Below the pieces are notes generated by a model. That model did no database searches, was not told where the DNA came from, and was given only the letters and a program-made list of their open reading frames with translations. From NCBI GenBank assembly GCA_010093605.1, contig MU004195.1:1383736-1447735 (forward strand): a DNA stretch of 64,000 nt, written 5' to 3'. The stretch comes from Lophium mytilinum. Taxonomy: Eukaryota; Ascomycota; Dothideomycetes; Mytilinidiales; Mytilinidiaceae. The position numbers were made by a program, and so were the translations under genes. Positions 1 through 12,493 of the stretch are shown piece by piece (position 1 is the first letter of the stretch; every line of letters begins with the position of its first letter).

Positions 1-3000
1 CGACGGCGACACTCGAGCCTGCTTTCCACGCCTCGCGAAGCGAATCTGGAATGCGATCTTTGCTCCGGCCCGAGTCTCCGGCTTCTTCGAACGTCAGCTT
101 GGCGATGGAGTCAACGCAAGCAGCAATGTCGCACTGCGGTGCACCGGGTCGTAATCTCATCTTCCGCTGGAAGGCGTAAGATTGTTCGCGGAGTGCGGCG
201 GCGGCTTCTGATGTATCGTAAGGACCAGAATACTCAGTGCCTTGAACCGCCTGACGAATTGGGAGACCACCGAGAGGGACGATGGCCATTTGGCCAGTAT
301 GAATGAGATCATTTGCGATGGATACACCGGAGGCAGGATCCACTGTCATCTTACGCGATGATGTAGTTGATGGTTCGTTCGCGGGAATGAGTCGAAGTAA
401 CTCTACGTCTTTCGCAGAATCATCCTCTCGACCAAGCTCGAGCACGTTCACAGAGCCATTCACCTCCCCGATAAGCAGGCTCGTCTTGTCTGGGCTGAAA
501 GCGGCAGACATAACGCCAGAGTTCAGAGTGACTAGATCACTGACAAAAACGTCCTCTGAAGCATGCGTTATGTCCCAGGACTTCACCACTCCGTCCGAAG
601 AACCTGTGTAAAGGCGCCTTGAGTTATCACCCCACGCACAGAATCGAACTCCTGTATCTAGCAGTTCGCGAGGCTGATTCCCGTCTAGTGGCATCAGCGG
701 CTCGCCATGGGAAAGGGTGTAGATCCAGCAATCCGGCCGGCGGATATCCCAGACATAAGTGTTGCCGTTCGTGCATCCCGCCGCGAGGTATACGTCGTCG
801 TAGGGACAGTAGATAACGTCATTCATGTCTCGCGCTGGGCACTCAAGTTCCATAAAAGTTGAGTACTTAGTTCGTAAGTCGTACAAGCGGACGACTGAGT
901 TAGCTTGTCTGTTAGCATTGGACCCGGCGACGCACCCCACGGCGAAAAGGCCCCCTTCTTGCTGTCTAGGATTGAAAGCTAGGTCGAATACGTTGCGATT
1001 GCCTCCATAGACATCAAGTCTCTGTTCGGTCGAAATATCCCAAAGGCAGATCTCGCCAATGGTGTCTAAGCCGTCCTCCTTGGTATTGGCGCCGAAGCCT
1101 GCCAGTAGGAGGTTGCCATACGTAGGTTCAAACTTTAGTGCTCTTGGCATAATCCTTAAATCTTGCCGCTGGAATGCTTTCTGGGATCCAAACGAGACAG
1201 GTTTCTTCTCGGAATCGAGACTAAGCACCTTTATAGGGTTTTTGTCACGTTGACTAGCTGTGGCAAGAAATCCGTCCTTGCTAGTTGCGATCATGTCGAT
1301 AGGCGCTTTGTGATTTAAGGAATGGGAAAGATCGAATTTGCGGTTGTCATCTCTAGACTTGTAAACACGGACGACATTGTCGTATCCTGCTGAGAACATG
1401 TAACGGCCGTCGTAAGAAAATTCTACCATAGATATAGTAGTGAACAAGCGAGGGTCCTGTGAAACGTGCATAGAATGCCGTGAATTCACACCGCTCTCGG
1501 CTCGCGGTCGTGTGACGTGGTGATCCGGGATCTCTCGAAGAGTCTTGGTCAAAGTGTCTCCGATTAAGAGATTATTGGGTCTATTGTACTGCATGCTATC
1601 AGCATCCACTACACAGGCTGCACCGGCGGCGAAACGCTGCCCATCCGGATGCCACGCAACGCTGAGAACGTCGTTACTCATTCCAGTAAAGCTGTAGGCG
1701 GGACCAAATGTGTCAAACGTTCGTTGCCGGATATCGTTGGAGCCAGGTTTGTGATATGTGGCCCAGCGTTGTCTAGAATCTGCGCCTAACTCGCGTTGCC
1801 GAAGCAAAGACGACATTGAACTTCGGATTCGTTGTGGTATAATAGTTCCCACTCGTTCAATATGGGAGAAGGGTTCTAGGTGCCCATCCGCAGCGTCCTT
1901 GAGAAACGCTTCTACGCTCCGACGGCTTCTAGTTGCCAGTCGACGGCCCCGCCTGGCTTCCCATGATATCTGGTACAGCTTGTTATCTGGGATGTCCACC
2001 AGCATCTGATGGATCCTTTTGCGAATTGAGACCGATTCTGGCACGTGTAAGCCAAGGACTTTGATTATGGCCTTCTCCAACACCTCCATCTCCGCGACCT
2101 GGAAATCGACATGTATAATACTGCCTGGCCAATGACCGAACAATTGAGAATTCCATTCTCCGTTGCTCAATCCTAAGCGTGTGGAACGTCGCTCTATATG
2201 GCTGAGATACGGGTACTTTTTCACGTCTCCGTCTCCTTTTCGTCCGGAAGGCGCTGCAGTGTTAATACCAATGAGTGCAGCCTCTCGGTGATAATCGACC
2301 TGGGCGGGTAAACTAATCCCTTCATTGGCGAAGATATCTTCGGATACTATGTTCTCTGACTCTGAGGGCATCCGACTTGGCCTGCTAGGCGATGCTGATT
2401 GAGTATCGTCTGCGGGGGTGGAGAGTTCGGAGGCGCGTGGAAGTCGCAATCGCTGGTGTACCGCATAATTTACTTCCTGGATGACTCTTCGTGGTCTACC
2501 CCTAGGTCTCCCGGTCGGATTATGCTTCAATGTAGACTCAGGCGTGCGTGACGGCATACCACTAACTAGAGAATCCTCCAATTTCCGCGTACTAGCCAAA
2601 AGTACTGGCGTATGAGAAGGCGTGCCGCCTATGACTGAGTCCTCCGAGCTTAGTATGCCGCCCGTATCCATAGGAGTGGACACCGACTCTGATACATGGT
2701 CAACATCGTCTTGACCCGCTGGCATGTAGCTAGAGGCCATATGGGTGGGTGTGTGATCAACCGTGGCATGAGCAGTGACAAGACCATATTTTGCCGCTAG
2801 CTTCTTGGATCTCCGAATGGTCGAATATCTGGTGGCTAGAGCTCCGGGAGTTCTCAGAGGGAAGGCCTTCGCTAATTCGGGCCAGGGGCTATTTTTAACA
2901 CTTCTTAGGTAGATTATTCGGCGGTCTTCTTCCTCAGTCCAAATGAACCCCTTCCCATGCTGATTAGAGGCGCCTGCTCCTTGCAAATCCTCAGGGGAGG

Positions 3001-4451
3001 AGACATGGAAGGATCTTCTATGATCGTTCTCTTTTGGCGAAAGGAGGTCATTGACAGCTGCGACAGAAGATTCGCTTGCAAGAGTTAGAATCGGCGGGGC
3101 GTATGCATTGGGAGATGTCGCTGGGGGCACAGGGGGTTTCGGTCCTGATAATGTTGCACTAACTGCTTTGTCAAGTTTCCCTATCGAAGAGCTTGTAAGC
3201 TCATTTGGGCGATAGGGCTGTGTCTGATAAGGCCTTTCTATCAAACTGTCCTCCTGGTGATGCAGACCTACTTTAGAAAGCATGTTAGAATCTGGAATCG
3301 ATATCTTGGCAAGGGCAACTTACTATTAGATTGTGGGTGTGGCGCCACCGTTCCCTGCTTCCGATCTTGCGCTTTCCTTTTCGGTGACAGCATGGAGGTT
3401 CCTAAGTCAAGGGTTCCACGAGGACGTTCGGCGTCACTAGAGCTTTCATCTTGGCGATCGTCTTCGCAAGTAACAATGTCCGTAGTAAAGGATGTTGAGC
3501 TGGGAGGTACTGCTGGCCTCACGATCCCCAAAGTCTCACGTTGACGCTCTCTGGATTTGTTATTTCGGCGTTCTGACCGTGGCTTGAAGGCTTGCAGAGC
3601 GTCTGTTACATTTTCAGAATTCTGAGATTCTGCGGATGAAAGAGACGCAAAAACAGGCGCAGGTCTTTTCGGGTTCGACTTATGGCGCAGAGGCTCGCTT
3701 CTCGGTTCCGATCGAAACCCGGCTGGGGCGATATATTCTAAGCCTATCTCACCCATATCTGCTGTGCTCGTAATTATAGCTCTATTTTGACCTTCATCAG
3801 GCCCAGCGCCATTCGAGTGGGTTGTCCCGTACCCTCCAAAGGCCCTACCACGGCTACGGTCGTCCGTTTGAGGTCTGCCAGGAGCATCCAGCCGATCCTG
3901 CGACCTTCCTTTCCGAGAGTGCAGTTTTCGTCGCTTCTCTGTGTGTGTCTCCCGAGATCCATTCTGTCCGATCGCCTTGAGTTTGTTCGAATCGATTGAA
4001 CTCTTATGCTTAAGTGTCTTTTTAGACGCAGGGGCAAAGGTACCTTGCTTCGGAAGTTTAGAGGAAGTTGACGCGGCGTTCGGTGGGTTCGTTGGTGGGT
4101 AGGGTGAGAAGGAGCTTCCCGCATGACCTCCCGTACTAGAGAAAGGATTTGCTGCGTGTGACGGAACCATAGGTGCTGGATGGCTGGCGTTGACGGCCAT
4201 GGTTTGCACTGGGGAGGGTTTAGGTTTGTGAGGTGACTTCAGCAACGTTTCGACAGATGGAAGCTCGTCTTCGGAATCTTCGCTGGTATCGAAACCTCCG
4301 GTGAGATCTACCACTTCACTGTGACTTCTATGAGGCAGTTAGTACATATGGTCGGAATAGGCAGGCTGGCGCAAAGCTTAGAAGCGCGTCGCGCGCGTAA
4401 ACAGGCTAGTGGATGGTGGATATAAGATGAGGGGAAATACCTGTATGCCAT
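1..4451 (-). CDS. AT-hook / SANT / WD40-repeat protein, 3' end outside window
   Basis: Exons complement(<1..3267, 3324..4327, 4441..4451). The reading frame is open from 3267 to base 1, so the C-terminus lies outside the window. The intron 3268-3323 has GTAAGT and a TTCTAAC branch. The first exon is only 11 nt, ATG GCA TAC AG, joined to a 3' site preceded by ACTAAC; this start is inferred. The N-terminal ~440 residues are Ser/Pro/charge-rich and look disordered. A SANT/Myb-like segment begins WTEEEDRRIIYLR (about residue 440-480), an AT-hook GRPRGRPRR lies near 590, and WD repeats run from about 860 to the edge (LWDIS, RLYDLRT, YVWDIRRPDC, SWDIT). The combination suggests a DNA-binding nuclear or chromatin factor. 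VWDIRR resembles the DWD box of CUL4-DDB1 receptors, but a specific role is not proven. No family symbol recognised. Confidence 0.75.
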
Positions 4452-5758
4452 AGCGCGCTTCTAAGTAGAACGCGTCCATGAGTCTTTCAGTGGCCTTGCC
4501 AGCTTTCGGAGGTCCAAGCAGAGGTGAAGAGGTAGTTTCCAAGGTTGAGGTGGAGAGAGGCAGATGAGGCTGATGGAGGGTGGCTGATACTAGCGCGATT
4601 TCTCCCGCCCGCCCGTCACGTGAGAACCCATTCACCCCTAGCACATGGATTATAAAGTGTGTGACATCCGGACTTCAGTTATGAGGCGCCCCTACTGAGA
4701 GTAGTTAGTACATGATATGGCATTTGATCACTGTATTCATTATCTTGCCTGTAGGTACGGAGAGCATCTTCGAGTGGCCTAAAGGATAAAACAACTCACG
4801 GTCCACGTTTTGAAACGTCACTGTCAGACTGTGATGTAAAGATATGGGCAATCTATGTCGAATCTACGCCTTGAAAGTTGTCAGAGAGTCACATCTGCTA
4901 TTGGAGCGCCCCCAAAGCCCGGAGTTCAAGCGGCGCGCAAGGACATGGTGTGAAGAATCGTACGGACCGAATCGAGTCTAGAACTACATAGTCAGCAACT
5001 CTAGGCATTGCTCTACAGATACTGCCAAAGCGCCCCTATAGTCTGGAAAAGTTTCTTGATAGGCATATAGAAAATGCAAAACACTCTGTACTATCAGGGT
5101 TTTTTTGAGGACCCTAGAAGTCTTGAAAGAGATTTAACGAGGTACCATTTCCTGATACGATGAATGAGCATACTTGATTCGCCGGATAAGGTAAGAAACA
5201 TTGCTATGCGAGCGGCATGTACGATGCCCGTGAGAACCGCCGCAGGGCGATGGAGTACTCTTTGCGCCACATTATCGTGAATCAGTCGTTCGATGTTCGA
5301 GATTGTAAAAGCTTACTACTCCCGATATGGTAACTGTACCCCTGCCGCTAGTGCAGCGGGATGACGAACGGGGCGCTCCTGGGAGTTACCTCCGCAGTGC
5401 TCCCTCGCGTTGACAGCACCGTCTGACACCGGACTTTGTCTAGAGACTTCTTGGATAGCCATCCCCACGCTACTTCAATAACGGCAGCTGGAAGCTGGGA
5501 GAGCCAAGAGCCGCAATGCTGGGTGGGTATATAGCGTGAGCCGCCTGTCGCGTGGGTTTGGCGAATACTTTATTTGTACTCCGTCGCTCTTCGTTGCTGG
5601 AGGATCAAGGTAAATGCTTCTTTCCTTAGCCTACATGCTATATCATCAAGCCTTCTGCCCAGCGACATCCTCCTAATAACAAGCACACCAATTGACCAGG
5701 CCTAGAGTCAATTCATCCAAAGTCTTTCTTCTACGCGATCGTATTCTTATTCGCAACC
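4452..5758. other. Divergent intergenic region, no gene seen
   Basis: This lies between the SANT/WD40 gene (-) and the permease (+). Only short random reading frames occur. GCGCCCC-type words recur (near 4686, 4906, 5030 and, inverted, 5369), which could be regulatory or chance. A probable 5'UTR intron of the permease is visible at about 5610-5699 (AAG|GTAAATG ... TTGACCAG). Confidence 0.5.
5528..5533 (+). promoter_or_regulatory. TATA box of permease gene
   Basis: TATATA stands about 225 bases before the permease ATG and about 80 bases before the start of the likely 5'UTR intron, a reasonable distance for a fungal core promoter. It is supported by position and sequence only. Confidence 0.4.
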
Positions 5759-7455
5759 ATGCGGAAGGCATCTTTAACGCCGCGGACTGGCTCCGTCGAC
5801 GCCCATGCCGATGCCGCCCTAGCAAAGATGGGCTACACTTCAGAATTGCCGCGTAACTTGTCCATGTTGAGTGTTCTGGGCATGTCCTTCGCCATCATGG
5901 CCGTTCCATTCGGCCTCAGCACCACCATGTATATCACCCTGACCGACGGCCAATCCGTGACCATTCTGTGGGGATGGGTACTGGTTTCGCTCATATCCCT
6001 TGCCATTGCGGCGTCGCTGGCTGAGATTTGTGCTGTCTATCCTACAGCAGGCGGTGTCTACTATTGGTCGGCTATGCTCTCCACCCGGAAATATGCGCCC
6101 GTTGCCAGCTGGATCACTGGATGGCTCACTCTTGTGGGGAACTGGACCGTCACACTATCTATTAACTTCAGCGGAGGTCAGCTGATTCTTAGCGCGATCA
6201 CGCTCTGGCGCGAAGATTTCGTGGCCAATCAATATCAGACGATTCTGATGTTCTGGGCAGTCATGCTGGTGTGCATGGCAGTCAATATCTTTGGAGCAAA
6301 GTACCTGGACTTGATCAACAAAATATGCATCTACTGGACGAGCGGGAGTGTGATCATCATCCTGATTACACTCTTGAGTATGGCAGACCACAAGAGGAGT
6401 GGAGAATTTGTGTTCGCGCACTACGATGCTTCAGCAAGTGGATGGTAAGCTAAAATTTTATCTTCTGGAGATTTTGAGAATATTTTTTGTTTGCTAATCA
6501 ACCCCATGACAGGCCTTCTGGCTGGGCCTTCTTCGTCGGGCTTCTACAAGCTGCGTACACACTGACTGGGTACGGAATGGTCGCATCTATGTGCGAAGAA
6601 GTCCAAAACCCACAGAGGGAAGTACCAAAAGCCATCGTCCTTTCCGTTGCCGCCGCTGGAGTCACCGGCGTCATCTACCTCATCCCTATCCTTTTCGTTC
6701 TCCCAGACGTCCAAATGCTCCTCGATGTCGGCAACGGCCAGCCAATTGGCCTACTCTTCAAAACCGTGACCGGATCCGCAGGAGGCGGGTTTGGACTTCT
6801 CTTTCTCATACTCGGTATCCTCTTCTTCGCAGGCATCGGAGCTCTGACCGCTGCCTCACGCTGCACCTACGCCTTCGCTCGAGACGGCGCGATTCCCGGG
6901 TCCCGCTTATGGAAACAAGTCGACAAACGCTTCGACATCCCCCTCTGGGCCCTCGTCCTCTCAACCGCCGTTGACTGCGTCCTCGGCCTCATCTACTTCG
7001 GCTCATCCGCCGCCTTCAACAGCTTCACGGGCGTTGCCACAATCTGCCTCTCCACCTCCTACGGCATGCCCATTCTGATATCCGTCCTCCGCGGTCGCGA
7101 AGCCGTGAAAAACAGCACCTTCTCCCTTGGCAAATTCGGCTACGCCATCAACATCTTCACGCTGTGCTGGATCTGCCTCGCTGTAATTCTGTTCTGTATG
7201 CCAGTAAGTCTGCCAGTCGATCCCACCACCATGAACTACGCCAGCGTAGTCTTCGCCGGGTTCGCAGCCATCAGTGTCGCGTGGTATTTCATCCGGGGGC
7301 GAAAGGAGTTTCACGGCCCGCCGGTGCCGCAAGACGTCTCCCCTGGGGAAGAGATCCTGGTCCCAGGCGTGGCGGTGACGGACTCGAATCATGAGAGAAA
7401 TGGGGATTTGGAGCACAAGCTCTCGAATGGGCATCCAGGGAATGCGAAACTATGA
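5759..7455 (+). CDS. APC-superfamily permease (GABA/choline/amino-acid type)
   Basis: Exons 5759..6444 and 6513..7455 give 542 residues. The 68-nt intron has GTAAGC, a GCTAATC branch and a GACAG end, and restores TGG across the join. The protein is a polytopic membrane transporter of about 12 segments. The N-terminus has the family signature of an early helix after LPRNLSMLSVLGMSFAIMAV and then PTAGGVYYWSA. The second exon carries TLTGYGMVASMCEEVQNP, typical of fungal GABA permease and Hnm1-like choline carriers, and a later ALTAASRCTYAFARDGAIP. It probably imports a small amino or amine compound by proton symport at the plasma membrane; the exact substrate cannot be read from sequence. Length and both termini look complete. 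Confidence 0.9.
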
Positions 7456-8112
7456 GGTGGTGTTCATGTAGGGCTGATACGTGCTGGGGTACTTCAATAG
7501 TGTACATAAGCTTCCAAACCTAGAGCGCGCTGTTCTCAATTTACGCTGTTCAGTTCGCAACATGGTGAGGTCGTTCGCAATCGTTGGGTCGGGAGTGCCC
7601 CAGCATACTAACCCGGCTTACCTAAAGTTGAACGAAGAGAAGGTCTGATATGAAGGCTTCAGATTTCTACATCGTAAGCTCGTTGAGGATGGATAGGCCG
7701 GGGGTGCCCTAGTAGGCCGCACATACCTCCAGGAGAGCAACCTACAAGTCCCGAAACACGCTCGCACATCTTAGCAGTACACAGGTCTAATCTGAAGGGT
7801 CAAGAACGTTACATCGTGAGTTCTTCAAAGTTGATTAGTCCAGGGGGGCTCAAGATTGTGCGTACAGGCCCAAAATAGCACTCTACAAGCGCTAAATCAC
7901 ATGCTCATATCACCGCAGTACCATTATATTAAAAGAAGTCACATCAGTTCCAGGTAGTCCCATATACGGTCAGACATAGTATCATTCACGCTTCCTGTCT
8001 GACTACCTGAATTATCACCAAAAGCAACCACTCGAAGCTACCAAAGCTCTCACGAATAGCCACTAACAGTCCCCAAGACACCTACCCCCCAGCCTCCCCC
8101 CTCTCCGCAAGC
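7456..8112. repeat. Convergent intergenic region with a degenerate three-copy repeat
   Basis: No gene is seen. Around 7561, 7670 and 7812 there are three diverged copies of a word family that begins CATSGTRAG and is followed about 25-30 bases later by a G-rich GGGGTGCCC-like block. Copies are roughly 110-140 bases apart and clearly eroded. This may be an old tandem duplication in the permease 3' region. Confidence 0.3.
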
Positions 8113-11100
8113 CTACTTCCTACCTTGTGGTCTGATGTACGTCTTCCTGATCATATCGGGGGTGTCGACATCCATGATGTGTGCGAACTCATCCAACCAC
8201 TTGTGCATCTTGAAGGGGTGACAGACGAGAAAGCGGCGGCAGTAAATCGACTCCGCCTCACAAACATCTTCCGCGAACCAGTTGACAAGTGCGTCGGTTG
8301 CTTTTGCCGGATTGTCCTGCCAGAGCTTCTGGTACTCCGGCCATTGTATCGGGGCCCAGGCAATCACTTGTGCGAACTTGTTCGGCGTGTAGTCAGGGTT
8401 GTCCGGCATGTACTCAGGCCCACAGAGGAGGTTGCACCACTGCGGGGGGCAGATATCGTTCCTAAAGGCCTCGACGAGGTTAACGCGTCTACGTTTACGT
8501 TAGATATACGACTGTAAACGAGGGGGTAAAAAGGGAAACTTACGCATCGTGGAGGGTTTTTGCCTCCCCTTCGTTCTCGTTCACGAGATCCTGGAGCCAC
8601 ATGATTAGGCCTGGGCGTCCTACCAGTTTGTGGTTTAAAGGCACTCCTTCTGGTAAGTTCCTCAAGAGTCGCCACCGCATGAAGTCCTGCACTAGCTTCC
8701 AGGCTTCGACCGGTTGGTGCGCGAACAAGTCGTCAGTTATCAAGATGAGGGACCCCCCTGGAAACAACTTTTTGCAGGCGTATTCCCAAGGAGGTAGATT
8801 TTCTGGCATGAGGATGCCGTGGAAGCGCCTGAACTCATAATCGGCCGCATCGTAAACAGGTTTGCCGACTTGGAAGAAATTGTACCGTCCCTTGAGGCAA
8901 CGTCGAAGCTGAGTTAGATTACGGTAATGGTAATCAATGATGTCGGGGTGAAACTACGCGCAGTCAGAATTTGCTACCAAGCAATTGAAACAGTAGTACT
9001 TACTATGATTACTCCGCTCTTAGTGTTCTTCCTGAAGTAATCCCAACTACCTGGAGTAACGTCCTGAAAGACCTTTGCGCCCATACCTTGGAGACACATG
9101 GTGACAAGCTTCGTTTCTTGTACGTTCTTTTCGGTAAAGAAAAGGAACACGACCTTGTCAAGAGTACCGTCTATCCAACTAAAGAGTCGATCCGGATCGA
9201 GTTTGAGTCCCGATTGAAGCTTTGTCTGGATATCTGTCGGCTTGGCTGTGTTCTTGGTTTGGACAATGGCCCCAAGGCGTGGCACCGACGACCTAATGTT
9301 GAATCGCAGCTTGCGTTCTGATTCGTAGGGCGACATCGCAAAGCTGAAATTGTTGAGGAAGTTCCAGGTTTCTTGGCCGGCTGGGTACACTATGATGGTG
9401 TATCTCTCGTGGGATATGACCCCAGCAAGATCGCCACGACGCTTCAAGCTGCGGGCATAAGTTTCGAGCAGAGCGTCATCTGACGCCAAAGACGGCATGA
9501 CATCGCCAACAGTCACGCGGGGGGGAACGGGCGGCTGGTTGTTGTCAGTAATTGGAGTAAGAGGCTCTCTCAGGGTGTACTTACTTCGAGGCAATACGCC
9601 TCCCAGCCAGCTGGTGAACAGTTGTGACTGATTGTCAGGCGGGGTTTGGCACCCAGTGTAGCTCTGAGTTCATCAAGAGAAGGGACATCTAGTCCCATTA
9701 GCAGTACGTCGACTTCGCTAACTTCACCATCCTTTGATGCCGGTAGCACCAATCGCACCTTGACATGGGGTACATCTTCCAGCATTTGCTGCTGAAGCGC
9801 ACGAAGAGGCTGTGGCATGGCTAACGGAGGTGCTGGCTTATTGAATTTGACCTGTTTCGTCGCCGGGTTGACGGAGACGCCAGCATCTTGGAGGACCCGT
9901 GGCAGTGACTTCCTACGCTGCATATGTTCCGCAGGATCTGGCTCCCTAATTCTAGGCTGCCTAGTCGTAGTTTGGACTGAAGTACCAGCAGCGTCCTGGG
10001 GAACCCCAGGCAGTGACGTCCGACGCTGCAGAGTTTGGCCTACAGGGCCTGAACCGACGTGACTGTGCATGAATGGGTAATGGTCGCCTGGAAAAGAGCA
10101 GGTATGGGTGAGCCATGCCAGACATGTCAATTTTCCTCCAGTACGAGGAGGAAGCCTAAATTTGTCCACCGTCTCGGTATCTTTATGTCCCGGTGCACCT
10201 GCAACAGTTCCAGTGTTCCAGTGAGCGAAGGGGCATGCCTCTGAAGTCTTGAAACAGCCATCCTCATTGTTCCACCAGAAATAGCATGTCAACGGGACTC
10301 TTCCCACCTTTTGAACTCGTTTCATGTCCTCGGAGGTGAATTCGACGTCTCGGTGAAGGAATCTGCATTTCTCGTTGAAACGACATGTCCCGTTTCGCCA
10401 CTCGAAACAGGTGACCTGCTCTTTCCACTTTTCATCTTCACGCACGGTATGAGTGTGCCCAGTAGGCTCCTCTTGGTGGGCCTGCTCTCCCCGGCTCAAA
10501 GCGGTTCTCTCATCGCCGCGCAAGGAGTAGGGATTCGTAGTAGTAGAGGACAGCTCACGGGCGGGCGGGGTCTGCTCTCCCCGGTTCAAAACCGCACTCT
10601 CATTGCCACGCAAGGAGTAGGGATTCGTAGTAGTAGAGGATAGCTTACGGGCCGGCGCCCCTAAGGTTCCACTAGCCTCGCTAGGTCGGTCAGTTCGAAT
10701 GAATTCCAAGACACTCGGATCTGGGTTGCCTTCCTGCGCTGCCTTCTTCCGTGCATTATTTTGATGGCTCAGACTATTGTACTCGCGCTGCTTCGTAGGC
10801 TTGCGTTCTGGCTTCGGAGGCGGTATTGCAGACATGTTCATCTTGATACCACCTCCACCTCCGGTTCTCTTCATCATTGTCGCTGGAGGATTTTCCGGTG
10901 GCTTAGCACCTTGTGCAGAAACCAGCGCACCCACTGATGGACGGCGGATGTTGACTGAAGAAGAGCTTCTCGGTTCTGTAGAAGAACCGGGGACAGCAGG
11001 CTTCTTTAGCTGAGTAGGAACTGGCGCTCTCACTGGCGGAGGACGGTCCGTGATCAAAGGGGAGGCGGTCGGCCCCTTGGAAGGAGGGGCTATGGGAGGC

Positions 11101-12493
11101 TTCTTCTTCAAACCAGAGCTTGCGCCGGCGATAGCCGTGGAAGGTGATGGTTGTGGTACGCGCGGCTTGTCTTTAGCAGGTGGAACGGCACGACTCGCTG
11201 TAGTCGGCAGGGTGGAACGAGATTTCGGATCGGCATTGCTGTCAACAGTCTTTCGAATTATGTCGGCTGAGCGCTTAGATGCCTCCTTCGAGAGGGGGAC
11301 GTCGGAGGACGATGATAGTTGCGGAGGGCGATTGACTTGAGTCTCCACCTTCTGAGGTCGATCGACGGTGCCATCAATAGGTTTACGAATCTTTTGGGTA
11401 GTGCGGTTAGGTACAAGAGGAGCGTCGCTATCAGTAGATGACTCTCCATTACCCATATTCGATGGCTGCCGGTTTCCCTCCCGCTGTGATGGCAGCTTAG
11501 AGCTCTTCTGCTTCGGTGGACGGGCGTCGGTGGAAGCTGACGAATGTCCAGCAGCATCAACGGTCTTCCTCTTTAGCATCCCCCGCGTCGGCTCTGCTCT
11601 GGACTTCTTTTGCTGTTTTAGCTCTTCCATTAGGGAGTCGCCTGAGAGATCAGCCGATGAAGCGCGGCGAGATAGAGCCTTCCGAGGAAGTGGGCGTCTC
11701 GCATCTCGCTTTCCTTCGTCGTCATCACCACTACTACTCTCTTCAATGAAGGGCATAGAACCTTTCCGGACAGGGTTGGGCGCAGCCACGCTCGCGGCAG
11801 GCTTAGAGTCGCGCTCCTTGGCAACGTTTCCAGATGCAACCTTTAATCTTGACTCGTTGGTCGATTGTCGAGGCTTCGGTACAATGATAGGTTGCTCATC
11901 AGACTCGTCATCGTCGGTGTCGGAGTCTGACTCTTCTTGCTCTGTATCAGACTCGACCTTGACTGGTAGGCCAAGTCTGATGCGCTTCGCACGTCTCTTC
12001 AAGCGACGATCTTTCTTTGCCTTTCCCCACTTCATGTAGGCTTCTTCAAAGGCTATGATGTTGCTGTCGTTATATGCATGCCAATCCTTATACTTTCTGC
12101 CACGCTTGTCTTTCAGGCCTCTCAGTACTTGCATCTTGGTATCTTTCCATTCATTCAGAACAATCTTGTCTGAAAACATGGCCGCGGGCTCCCACGTGCA
12201 CCTGGGGGTGTTGTCAGTGTTACAGTCCCAATGCGAATGCGTGAAAAGACAACAGATATATAGGTGACTTACTCATGCATTTCGTAGCCACCCCATTTAA
12301 TGAGGTACTCGAGGCCTTTGCCTTCCTCGTCGTCCTTCTCGGCCAAGATTGCTTCGACAGGGTACTCTTTTTCGGGGTCGTACTCTTCTACGGTTGAAGT
12401 GAGAGATATCGTAGAAGCGACTGATTTAATGTCCGAATTTATGTCCGAATCGCTGTCCCCGTCGAAGAGGGGATCCGGCTGGCTAGACGCCAT
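8113..12493 (-). CDS. Chromodomain + CCCH zinc-finger protein with Chp1/TASOR-like C-terminus
   Basis: Exons complement(8113..8488, 8544..8953, 9004..9534, 9585..12201, 12273..12493) give 1384 residues; all four introns have GTAAGT or GTAAGTT-type donors and keep frame. The chromodomain (about 43-97) spans the first join; the presumptive methyl-lysine cage is kept (EYPVE, then IKWGGY), so it probably reads methylated histone H3. Residues ~100-650 are Ser/Pro/Lys-rich linker. Two CCCH fingers follow (C-x7-C-x5-C-x3-H near 670-690; C-x9-C-x6-C-x3-H near 715-735) and a third near 770-790 has lost a cysteine (Tyr instead). After ~965, RYTIIVYPAGQETWNFL resembles SPOC-like folds of Chp1/TASOR, and FPGGSLILITDDLFAHQP a PIN-like domain. 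Chromatin and RNA binding in heterochromatin is likely; Chp1 relation is inference. ATG at 12493 is chosen because earlier in-frame starts are non-ATG. Confidence 0.85.

Noticed and set aside
11368-12039. 223-residue plus-strand frame rich in Ser/Phe/Leu
   Set aside because: Complement of the low-complexity linker of the chromodomain protein.
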